This document shows, piece after piece, positions 25,506 through 35,605 of a stretch of DNA of 64,000 nucleotides. A program made the position numbers and the translations under genes. The DNA comes from Xanthostigma xanthostigma (taxonomy: Eukaryota; Arthropoda; Insecta; Raphidioptera; Raphidiidae): positions 3,038,001 to 3,102,000 of the forward strand of contig OY754467.1 of the NCBI GenBank assembly GCA_963575645.1. Reading direction: 5' to 3'. Positions within the stretch are counted from its first letter, which is position 1, and the number at the start of each line of letters is the position of its first letter. The notes beneath the pieces were generated by a model. That model did no database searches. It had not been told where the DNA came from and saw only the letters and a list, made by a program, of their open reading frames with translations.

Positions 25506-25940
25506 TATGTACTACTTTTATTGTTTTTGTGTTGTAAGTTTCGATGCGATCCTATCAACAAATAATTAATTTTTTTTATAAGTTTAGAAAAACTGACAAT
25601 ACTTTTCATTTGTTCTAAGTCTGTTTTAAAAATAATAGGTATACAGAGATAATATTATTTACATTGTCCATTTATCTTTAATTAAGTAAATTTATTGCTG
25701 GTTAATTTATTTAATTTTAAAAGGAAAACATAAATATAGAAACAACAAATGGGCCCATATAATTCGCCTACGCATAGTGTAGGGATTTATAAAACAAAAG
25801 AATAAAAAGTCGAGCAGTTTTAACCTACAATTAGAAATGTCATTTTTTTTTATTTTGATATTCCAAGTGTCAAATTCTAATATGGATGGGATGTAAACAA
25901 ACAGTAATCAAAACCATGGTCAGCTAGAAATCAAGGGACA

Positions 25941-28900
25941 ATGGACAGGTATTTGTTGTACAATTTTTATTGACTCTTTTGTTTTTTTTCCTATGTATTT
26001 TATTTTAAAACAAAAGAACAAGCGCAAACGTTTTGTTTTGACATTTGATAAATTTATTTAGGTTATAATATCCATTTTGTTTTAAAGCCCTATTAAATAA
26101 CAAAATTAGGAGAGAATTTGTATATACTGAACTTTTTTCATTGAAAGATTGGGCCTTAATGTGTCATCAATTTTATGTTTGAAAGATGTTCAAATTTAGT
26201 GACTTAAATTTTTATATTGTAAAAAAAAAATAAATTGCAAATGTTAATCGATACTCGCAAGTCTGCGGTGTATATTAAAAGTTTAGAACGAGATATATCG
26301 ATAACAAAAAGTATTGTTTTAGCCCTCGAGACTTGGGGCCAAGTGAATCTGAAACAAAACAAACAGATGAGGCAACTGCGGGCGGTTTTCCATCATCTGT
26401 AACAAGATCAGCCGTAGCCGAATGCTTAAACGGATGGATTTACTATCTTCAAATGCTGAACGGCTTATGTTCTGCCGGCTTAAAACTATCGCAATGCTTA
26501 ACGAATCTTGCACAATCATCGGGACAATCAGTCGGAGTTGCGGGCCAATGCCAAGCTAGCTGGGATGAACTGACCAAAGCGACGGTAATCGCTACTCATA
26601 CCGTTAAGACCCACGTGACAGCAGCTATACAGGACATGAGTATTGTCGATACACATTCGGAAGCGGACTTACAAATACAAGTTGAAAATAATCAACAGAT
26701 TGTTTGGGAGAATTTATTAACCTTCATAAATCTCCAATATCAATTTTCTATTACTAGCTGTGAATTATTAGGAGCAATGGCGACGTGCCCTTGTTGTCAG
26801 ACTGCTTCTTGGGGTGTACACGATCCCGATTGTACGATGGCAACGCTGCAGCAATGCTTTGCGAGGCTCTATTCACAAGATTCTAGATCGCAAACTTCTA
26901 GTCCTCATTCGGTTCCTCAGTCTTCGTCGTATCAACTGGAAAAACCTAACCTAGAAAGTCCCAAATCTCTTTCTAATCCCCACCACGAACGTACCACATT
27001 TCCTTACGTATCGGAAGGACCGAGAGTGCACAGCCCCGTTATGACTTTCACTTCCGACACGAGAGTTCCTTCCCCGTTTCAATCGCAGCACGAACAACCG
27101 AGAGGGCCGAGTCCGATTCAAGGTTTCATGGATACGATCAGAGGACCCGGTCACATCGAAAGTGTACGGGGACCTTTTCCCAATCCGGGACAACTTCATA
27201 CGATGAAAGCCCCTTTTCCGGGACGTAGAGGCTCGCGGAGTCCGTTGAATTTTCCTCTGTTTCCGCTGAGCGGACAGAGAAGATGGTCGGAAGCGGCAGC
27301 CGCCGAAATGGCCGGTGAATCGAGCGACGGTACAATGAGGCGGTGGTCTATGCCGTGGGACAGTACTAAAACGGAGTGCTCTTGGCCTGGAAGATTATTA
27401 CCGATGTCAAAATTGGCGGTCCCGACGGCAACTAGCTCTCAAGATAGGAGTAGATCGAATACACCAGGTAACGATGCTCTTTTAATTGGGCTTTTGAATG
27501 AAATTTTTTTTTGTCATAAATGGAAAGATCGTATATAAGTTTTATAACAAAACTATTTTTCTTTTTTTTATTTTCGTTATAATTCAAAAGTTATATCAAA
27601 TTAAAAATAAATTTTTGTACCCAGTTCCGAGAACGCGCCGACATTTCCCGAACATAATGTGACGTCATAATGTTTTAATCAATACACATGTAGAAGCCAT
27701 TGATAGTATACTGCGTATATACATTTTACCATTATGACGTCACAACTGTCAAAAACAATTTTAGTGCGTTTGCAGTCACGTGATTTTTTTTAATATTTTA
27801 TCAATTTTAAATTAATTTAAAAAAAGTTTTTTGAAAGTTTTTCGCATCGATTATCAATATTATTTATAATAAAGTTATAAAATACAATAAAAAACTCGAT
27901 AATTATTTTTTTTTCAAAAGCCTAATTGCGTACTTTATTTTTTAAAATACTTTTTGATATTATTGTTACTGCTATTACCGTGTTTTGTTTAGTTCTCTTG
28001 TAGCACATTAAAAACAAATGAACTGTAATGAAACCTCTTAATTATATTTAACATGTTTTTATATTACAGAAGGAGTTTGTTTGCCATCAATAATCAGTTC
28101 GGACGGTTTAGCCGAGGCGATCCGATTATTATCGAGCAGGCCTACGCGGAATACAATTCAGTCTCACGTTGCGCAACAGCCATCTCCCAATGCTACTTCG
28201 AGCGGACCAAGTTGGATGGAAGGAACGCACACTGACGAAAGAATGACAAGAAAAATGTATCATTTGCACATTCATAGGTACTCGACATTGTGTATTTTAA
28301 AACATTATTCTGTTAGTACAATACTTAAATCATCATCATATATATTAATACGCTAAGGTTAAAGATGTTTGCCTCCCTTTTTAGAAAAAACCTCACAATT
28401 TCTCCACATAAATTATAATATCATTTTACAGATAATTGCTTGCTCTACTGACATAGACAACTAAAAAATTTATTATTGCTTTTGTTTTTGTAAATTAATT
28501 AAAATACAGCAACGCTGAACAACTTCTGCCATCTGACGGCTTTGATTTTGAAACAACGTCAACACTTCGATCTGTCATCTGACCTTCATATTGTAATACA
28601 ACAGACACAATACTGCATACAGCTTTAATTTTGAAACAGCGAGCAACGCTGAACAACGTCACAGTAATGCTGCATGATGCCATCTGACGGCTTAGCTCAA
28701 CGCTTTTGCTACATGCGCCTCTATATGACAATTTTAGTAAAATATTTCTTCGATCTGTCATCTGAGCTTCATATTGTAATACAACAAAAAGAAGAACGTT
28801 ATAAGCAGTGTGCAAAATTAGAAACGAATTGAATACCTGCAATCATATTAAAAAAATAATTTTGTAAAGTGATAATTATTATACTTATTTAGTGCGAATA

Positions 28901-30406
28901 ATTCTCACAGGTCACACTAGTATTTTAAAAATATTTTAAACTTTTTAAAAGTCTTTGGTATTACCACAGTTGAACAAACCCAAAGTGGTCTATAGTACTA
29001 CTAGAAAATGGATTGAGCAACAATAGAAGAAGATGAATAATATCGGCAGTCCTTTCGAATTCTTTTTAATCAGACTCATGATCTCGCTTACATGAAGTGA
29101 TGCGCAGTCCATTGTTTAGAAATCCGTTTCTTTTGAAATTTTAGGGGCAATGTGGGTACGCAAGATCAACAGCAAAGTCCGAACTTGTTGGCTGAACCGT
29201 ACGAGGTGTATCATACAACTTTCCCCCATTCGTCTCGTAAAAGTAGTTCGTCCACAGACTCTTCGTCGTGTCTCTCGATTCATAGCCGATCTACAACCAG
29301 TTCGGATAAAGGATCCGAAAGCGGCGGGGTACGTATTACATAGACAAGTATTTGTTTTTCTTTGACCGAGCGGTAATGCGTGGTGGTGAGAGCACTAGAT
29401 AGGGTTATTGACAAAATTTCAAAAAGTATTTAAAATTAAAGAATAAAATTAAATAAATAAATATAACAGATTTGACTCATTATTAGTTGTTTTTTATTTT
29501 GACTTTAAATTCTGCGCCAAAACGTCAATTGACCTTGACAGCCATGCTTACTGATTGCCTACGTCACAGTAGGCAATCAGTAAACACTAAGCAAGCGGGT
29601 ACAACGTGACATATGGCATTATAACCAACAAAGTGTTGCATTTAATATGATTGACAGAGTACAATGAATACACCAGAGAACATACACTGAACAGAGATAA
29701 CGAATACACATGGCAGTCAGTGGCACACAGCTACCGGCCATGTTGACTGATTAATGACGTCACGCGCTGTGATTGGTGTTTGAAATCACGTGACACATAG
29801 GTTAAAAATCGTGATTTTATTTATTTATTTTAATATATTTAACGCACTTATTTAATAAAAATAATCATTCTAAACGATATTTTAGACCATAAACTTTCAT
29901 TATAACACAGTTTTATATTTAATTTTAATTACTGTCAATAACCCTATTGGTACCGGGTTCGAATCCCGGCCGGTGCAGAGATGTGGCTGAGACTTTTTCC
30001 GGCTGCCTTTCGCTGAGAAACGGTAATTCCTGTACTCGCGTGTTTCTGCGCAGAATACCGCATTTCATACTGTGCGCAGGTTGCTCCACTGTATTTTATC
30101 ACAGACGGCTAATGCTAAAAGCGTAACGCTTGGTTTTCATCCTCTGTAATCTCCGTGATGGAAAGCACCGTTCAGAATAAATTTAGGTTATGTCGTTGAC
30201 GCATGCGCAAAAGATTAATATGAGTTTTAATTACGTTGCAGGATGCTGTGCGCACGCACTCTCACTTGTACTCGATATGGAGCGGCAGTGAATATTTGCC
30301 ATTTGTTAGAGTACCGGAATCGAAAGAACCCCAGGACGGCAGCGATACAGACGAAACTTCAACCACAGACGGGGGCAGTCAAGCTTCTATACCAAAACCG
30401 ACATAG
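25941..30406 (+). CDS. Unrecognised five-exon gene, helical N-terminal domain and Ser/Pro-rich tail
   Basis: Proposed exons: 25941-25948, 26323-27467, 28070-28277, 29145-29328, 30242-30406; 1710 bases, 569 residues, stop TAG at 30404-30406. All internal phases join. The first exon (ATG plus five bases before GTATTT) is inferred, because the large exon has no good start of its own. Residues about 25-150 are predicted helical (AVAECLNGWIYYLQMLNGLC and onward) and could be a BAR/AH-like bundle. A Cys cluster (CPCC, then DPDC and QQC) follows near 155-180. The remainder is Pro/Ser-rich with repeated RGP/RVPSP motifs, a second short conserved-looking block (SDGLAEAIRLL) and an acidic C-terminus. 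No signal peptide or membrane segment seen. I do not recognise the family. It starts about 440 bases after the drosha poly(A) signal. Confidence 0.8.
28336..28920 (+). mobile_element. Family C non-autonomous Helitron, copy C2
   Basis: TCATATATATTAATACGCTA after an A, ending GGTCACACTAG before a T, with the 3' hairpin GTGCGAATAATTCTCAC (one mismatch). It lies in the third intron of the 569-residue gene. Confidence 0.9.
29362..30110 (+). repeat. tRNA-derived SINE, split by a MITE
   Basis: The A-box part TTGACCGAGCGGTAATGCGT (29362-29381) is separated from the B-box part (ACCGGGTTCGAATCCCGG, about 29952-29969) by a MITE. The tail continues GC-rich to about 30110 (TGTTTCTGCGCAGAATACCG). Without the MITE the boxes have tRNA spacing. 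It lies in the last intron of the 569-residue gene. Confidence 0.65.
29402..29944. mobile_element. TA-flanked MITE inside the SINE
   Basis: GGGTTATTGACA at the left and TGTCAATAACCC at the right, directly flanked by TA on both sides: inverted ends plus a TA duplication, as in Tc1/mariner-type MITEs. About 543 bases with no open frame of note. Confidence 0.8.
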
Positions 30407-30542
30407 TAAATCGTTCATACTTTAGTATTATTGTCATTTTAGTTCAGACAAAACGTGATAATCATTAAGCTATATGAATGTAATAACTGTCCGATGTATT
30501 CATTTTTGTTGAAGATTGTTTTTATAGCAGAGATTATTTAAA

Positions 30543-31419
30543 GTAACTCCACTTAACGTCACTCGATATAACGACAAACTCTTTAAAACGTCGAAATTAC
30601 TCGACTCTAGTCGGTTTACCTTGTTGCTCATACAACGATAAACTCTAAATAACGACACGCCCACTCTAAAATTAACGACAACAATACGTCATTATTAAGC
30701 AATACTTGTTTGTTATTTTGCTGCTTTGTTGTCGGAATCATGCGTGCCGAATATTCTAAGAAATTCGTTCTTTTGTTTGTCGGGATTATCTTTCATATGT
30801 TAAGCTCAGCTGCTTATCGATAAGTTATCATATTCTTAGTTGCCCACAAACTGTTTGTTGGTCAGTTGTAAATTTTATATATTATGAGTAAATACATATT
30901 ATAGTGAAAAATTGGTTGTCTGTAAAGTCGGTTTACGGACGATAGTTTTACGTGATAACGTATTCCGCTCGAATATCATATTTAATAATACATAACCTAA
31001 ATTTTAGTAGCTGTCGAACTATATTTTTACCGACTAATAATTTGATCAACCAAAGCAAAATACATATTTTTAAGCAATTATAAAAGACATTTAAAAGAAT
31101 GTATATATATTATATATTTGTTAACAAACCGTATAATTTATCTGGCCATCTGTCAGATGTAGCTTTCTCTGGAACAGCCGAAAAAAATGTTGAACGCACA
31201 CTACTTTCTGACGTCACGCGAAAAGAGAGAGACTATCGCGCTCTCGCTTGCGGAACGTTACTCTTTTTCATGCGTGCAGCCGGTGTTTCATCAATTTATA
31301 AGACGTTATCACGTCAAAAAAATATTAAATGATTATTTCTTCTCTCCGTTTAACGACAACTCTCAATAACGCCACAAAGTGCACAGTCCCTTGAGTGTCG
31401 CTATATAGAGTTCACACTG
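30543..31419. mobile_element. Tigger/pogo-like relic carrying family A copy A4
   Basis: The right end, inverted, reads CAGTGTGAACTCTATATAGC and lies next to TA. The left part has the same style of subterminal motif (CACTCGATATAACGACA) but degraded. Family A copy A4 (30912-31316) interrupts it. No transposase frame remains. Confidence 0.6.
30912..31316 (+). mobile_element. Family A element, copy A4 (middle form)
   Basis: TTGGTTGTCTGTAAAGTCGG to ACGTTATCACGTCA, about 405 bases, with a middle (GATCAACCAAAGCAAAATAC to CTCTCTGACGTCACG-like) shared only with A5. Flanked by A runs. Confidence 0.87.
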
Positions 31420-31893
31420 TATTTCTAAATATGATATAGTGTACCAGTTCATTGCTGTACATGTTTGCAGCAAACAGATCAAATAAACATGTAAATTATT
31501 ACTTTTTAACCGTTGTTTGAAGCTACAGGAACAACCCTGTGTAGAACCGTTTCCTCCTTTTAAAAAAAGGATAGAACAGAGGACTCAGACAGTGAATTCG
31601 TGAGATCGCGAGTTTCTGATATTTACTTACTTGTTATATATTTATTTATATATAAATTTATATTATCTTGTTTTGTTATTTTGATGTCGTGAAAAATATT
31701 CATCATTAATATTTTTTATTAAAAACGTTTTATACATTTTAACTAAAACAAATGAACGTTGAACAGTGTATATTTTATATTTGTAGCAAAAAAAAAAAAT
31801 GTACGCACTATTCTATGTATTTGAAATTTTTATTTATTAAATAAATTTGTTCCCAAAAATCAATAGTTGGTTATTTTTAAAGATTACATTAAA

Positions 31894-32073
31894 ATGTTAG
31901 GAAACTGTTTAACTCGAACCTACTATCAGCTCCGTAAACAGAGATCTGGGAGTGACGAAGAATTGGATGGCTCTGAAAAAATGCAATATCTGTTATCGGA
32001 GTTTTTTACCCGACTGCGGAAAAGAAAGAGTAATGATCTTAAAAAATCTTACAAACCAATTCAAATTCGGTAG
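31894..32073 (+). CDS. Small hypothetical frame at the satellite edge
   Basis: ATG at 31894 opens 59 codons (start MLGNCLTRTYYQLRKQRSGS), basic with an acidic patch (SDEELDGSEK), then a helical Lys/Arg-rich end. The stop TAG lies inside the first satellite repeat (TTCGGTAG), so the true end of the protein may have been replaced. Not recognised. It could be a small gene, a truncated first exon, or chance. Confidence 0.3.
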   Translation: MLGNCLTRTYYQLRKQRSGSDEELDGSEKMQYLLSEFFTRLRKRKSNDLKKSYKPIQIR

Positions 32074-33622
32074 GCTTATGTAAAATAATACGCTGAAGTC
32101 ACCAAGCCCCTCCGTTGCCGCGTATCACTTACCGTTTCAAAGATAGACCCGTTCAAAGTTATTTTCTGGAAAGTCTGGAATACGCATCGGATGCATTTAA
32201 AATTCGGTGTACTATTAGAAGACGACACGCTGAATTCAACGAGCGCACCCGGAGGTCTGTATCTATAACCGTTTCGGAGATAGAGCTGTTCGAATGTTGC
32301 TTCGGTGTTCAAAAACACTTTAAATGCCCACCAAACCAAAAGTTGAGCTTATTTTTTGATTCGGAGTGTCATTTAGTGTTAGTATAAGCCGTCTAGACCA
32401 GAAAAACGAGTCATTGGAAAATGTCGAAAATCGACTAAAAACGCGATTTTTCCCATAGTATAAGCCTTAGTTTTTTTGTGATTTTTTTAAGACGATTTTG
32501 GACATCCTCTCGGATCCGATTCAAATTCGGTAGGCTCATGTAAAATGACACGCTGAAGTCTGTAAGCCCCTCTGTTGCTTTGTATCACTTACCGTTTCGA
32601 AGATAGACCCGTTCGAAGTGGTTTTCTGGAAAGTCTGGAATACGCATCGGATGCATTTAAAATTCGGTGTACTGATAGAAGACGACACGCTAAATTCAAC
32701 GAGCGCACCCGGAGGTCTGTATCTATAACCGTTTCGGAGGTAGAGGCGTTCGAATGTTGCTTCGGTGTTTAAAAACACTTTAAATGCCCACCGAACCAAA
32801 AGTTGAGCTTATTTTTTGATTCGGAGTGTCATTTAGTGTTAGTATAAGCCGTCTAGACCAGAAAAACGAGTCATTGGAAAATGTCGAAAATCGACTAAAA
32901 ACGCGATTTTTCCCATAGTATAGCCTTAGTTTTTTTGCGATTTTTTTATGACGATTTTGGACAACCTCTCGAATCCCATTCAAATTCGGTAGGCTTATGT
33001 AAAATGACACGCTGAAGTCAGTAAGCCCCTCCGTTGCTTCGTATCACTTACCGTTTCGAAGATAGACCCGTTCAAAGTTATTTTCTGGAAAGTCTGGAAT
33101 ACGCATCGGATGCATTTAAAATTCGGTGTTACGATAGAAGACGACACGCTGAATTCAACGAGCGCACCCAGAGGTCTGTATCTATAACCGTTTCGGAGAT
33201 AGAGGCGTTCGAATGTTGCTTCGGTGTTTAAAAACACTTTAAATGCCCACCGAACCAAAAGTTGAGCTTATTTTTTGATTCCGAGTGTCATTTAGTGTTA
33301 GTATAAGCCGTCTAGACCAGAAAAACGAGTCATTGGAAAATGTCGAAAATGGACTAAAAACGCGATTTTTCCCATAGTATAGCCTTAGTTTTTTTGTGAT
33401 TTTTTAATGACGATTTTGGACAACTTCTCGAATCCGATTCAAATTCGGTAGGCTTATGTAAAATGACACGCTGAAGTCAGTAAGCCCCTCTGTTGCTTCG
33501 TATCACTTACCGTTTCGAAGATAGACCCGTTCAAAGTTATTTTCTGGAAAGTCTGGAATACGCATCGGATGCATTTAAAATTCGGTGTACTGATAGAAGA
33601 CGACACGCTGAATTCAACGATC
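32054..33622. repeat. 460-base tandem satellite, about 3.4 copies
   Basis: The unit beginning ATTCAAATTCGGTAGGCTTA occurs near 32058, 32519, 32979 and 33437, giving periods of about 461, 460 and 458 bases. Copies are roughly 95% alike. The unit contains two related sub-blocks (ACCGTTTCGAAGATAGACCC and ACCGTTTCGGAGATAGAG). The last copy is cut at about 33622. Parallel 65-90 codon frames on both strands reflect the repeat, not genes. Confidence 0.92.
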
Positions 33623-33917
33623 ACCCAAAATTGGCTTCGCGATCAACCGGTCGATCGCAATCGACTTGTTGGCCACCTCTGGTCCAGACGTTTAAAATCA
33701 AATGCGGAAATTCGCGCGAATTTTAGCGACGCGCAAATCTGATTGTTAATAAAAATATTATAAGTTATTATTATAAAATAAATACATTAATAAAATTGTA
33801 CAAATTTAGATAAATTATTACATTCATAATTTTGCTATCGGCTAAAATGTAGCCAGGTAGGCTTGTTACATATTATCAACATTTTTATACACTTTTGTCT
33901 GTTTATTTACACTGGGT

Positions 33918-34614
33918 TCAATTATCAGTTTTTAACACTCTTCTACCCATCGATAACTGCGGAAAAGTCGTTTTACTCGGCGGAGGACTCAACTTGCTTG
34001 TAAGATACACGAAAGGTTCGTAAAGTGACGACCGTTGATATGCATTTGCAACAAAATGTCTAATTTTTTCCCTGGCGCACCAAGCACTCGCTTTATTCAA
34101 TGTGATGTCCGATTGATTACTGTCATCGATTGTTTTCTTATTACCGATCACAATTATCGTAACCTCTTTTTTATCTTTGTTCTTGTCTATATCTTTTTTC
34201 AGGGCAACGAGGATATCGAGAGATTTCGGGTTCCCTGTATCGTAGACGAGCGCGTATCCGTCAGCAAAGCCCAAATATTGTCTGGGCAGCTGTTGCTGAG
34301 CGCTGCTGGTTTGAGCTAATTCGATACCGGCTGTATCATAAAAACGAACTTTTTCTTTAAGCCCTCGGTCAGTTTCTATGTTACAAACGTAGATGTCTTC
34401 AATTGTTGAAGGAAATTCCTTAAAAAAAAAACTTATTATATTTAGGCCATCAACTGTGACAGGATAAAGAGTTTAATAAGCGGAATCTAGAAACACCAAC
34501 CGATTTTTCCGTAATACTTCCATAAATTAACTGTTCCAATATTGTTGTTTTTCCTGTTCCTTTCATACCACATACTATAATTTTTGTCGTTTTTCCAACT
34601 TTTGATGAAAGCAT
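33918..34614 (-). CDS. NKIRAS: NF-kappaB inhibitor-interacting Ras-like protein (kappaB-Ras, NKIRAS)
   Basis: An atypical Ras-like small GTPase; mammalian kappaB-Ras binds IkappaB and slows its degradation. Exons on the minus strand: 34614-34501 and 34418-33918, 204 residues (human about 192). The P-loop is GMKGTGKT at residues 16-23. Switch I region TIEDIYVCNIETDRG at 43-57 and DTAGIE at 66-71 match the family; the Ras Gly12 position is Lys and Gln61 is Ile, as expected for kappaB-Ras, which lacks normal Ras residues there. The NKxD motif is degenerate (GNKKT), and there is no C-terminal CAAX box. The internal Met at 34614 is used because it aligns with the family start; an upstream in-frame Met at 34668 would add 18 hydrophobic residues. 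The donor TCG/GTTGGT is chosen by phase, since the next GT would break the frame. Confidence 0.93.
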
Positions 34615-34668
34615 GTTTAATTTTTTCGCAGGCGCAAAAAGAAAAAACAAAAATATTTCAAGTGTCAA

Positions 34669-35531
34669 ACTATTGTCAAATGTCAGTTGTCATTGCAGAA
34701 TTAGGAGGATAGAAAACACAACAAAATCGCTCATCGACATACAAGTATGGACTGATAGATTGCTAAATAATCTGTGCTCATCGACGTATAGTTATGGATT
34801 GCTGTTACCAAACATTTTAAACCAGTGACCCAATTCTAAATTGATACGAAAGATAAAGCGATACACCCAGCTATCAATTTGTACTACTTCATGTGCACTA
34901 GCGTATATTGTGGTAGTTATTTTTCAGATTTACGAGTGAGGAGAACAAATTAGGCTGTGGTCAACATCTGTTCTTTTCTGGACAAGGGATTGGCTCTGTT
35001 TCGAAAGAGATAGAGACTGGCTAAGAATGCGTATGTCTCCTTCTGGCGTTTTCTTATTGACTTTTTACCATGCACGTTTTTGACTTTTTACCATGCACGT
35101 TTTTATATTGGCCCTATTTAAGTAAGTGCTGGCAGGTGGTGAAAAAGGGGATTTCAAAAAAATGTCACCTATTACAGAAATACTGTTATTAAACAATTTT
35201 TTTTTAAATTCATATTTTACATTTTAATTTAATTTTAAACACCATAAATAAAAATATATACATATGTAATATACAGAAACAGTGTGAATTAAATTTTTTG
35301 CAACATTTTTTTTACAGCAAATGTTAGACTTCATAGTAACCTACTCAATATCTATCTTATTTTTTAAATTTCTGAGCAAATTTAAGTTTATTAATAATAT
35401 TACATACAGCAATATAAACAATTGACTACTAAAAATGATTTGGTCTTTTAACCACTGGAGTTTTTTTTTTTTCTTTAAGGAACTTAGAAAGTTTAATTGC
35501 TTTTCTGATGAACTGGTTCTATAGCATCCTT
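34669..35531. other. Intergenic region between NKIRAS and TMEM9
   Basis: No gene seen. A 25-base direct duplication (ACTTTTTACCATGCACGTTT) is present near 35060-35105. The rest is AT-rich and includes the putative NKIRAS promoter to the left. Confidence 0.45.
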
Positions 35532-35537
35532 TTTATT
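35532..35537 (-). promoter_or_regulatory. Polyadenylation signal of TMEM9 (minus strand)
   Basis: TTTATT on the plus strand, AATAAA on the minus, about 70 bases past the TMEM9 stop codon. The nearest such site; others lie further away. Confidence 0.4.
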
Positions 35538-35605
35538 AAACGCCATTTGCGTTTTCCAAAAATAAACTACTTTGGATGTGTATTGATACATATTTGAACA
35601 CTATT

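Noticed and set aside
32076-33258. Parallel 65-90 codon frames on both strands of the satellite
   Set aside because: They repeat with the 460-base unit and overlap on opposite strands, so they are by-products of the tandem repeat.
34615-34668. Upstream Met for NKIRAS giving an 18-residue hydrophobic leader
   Set aside because: The family starts at the internal Met just before the P-loop; kappaB-Ras proteins have no signal peptide.
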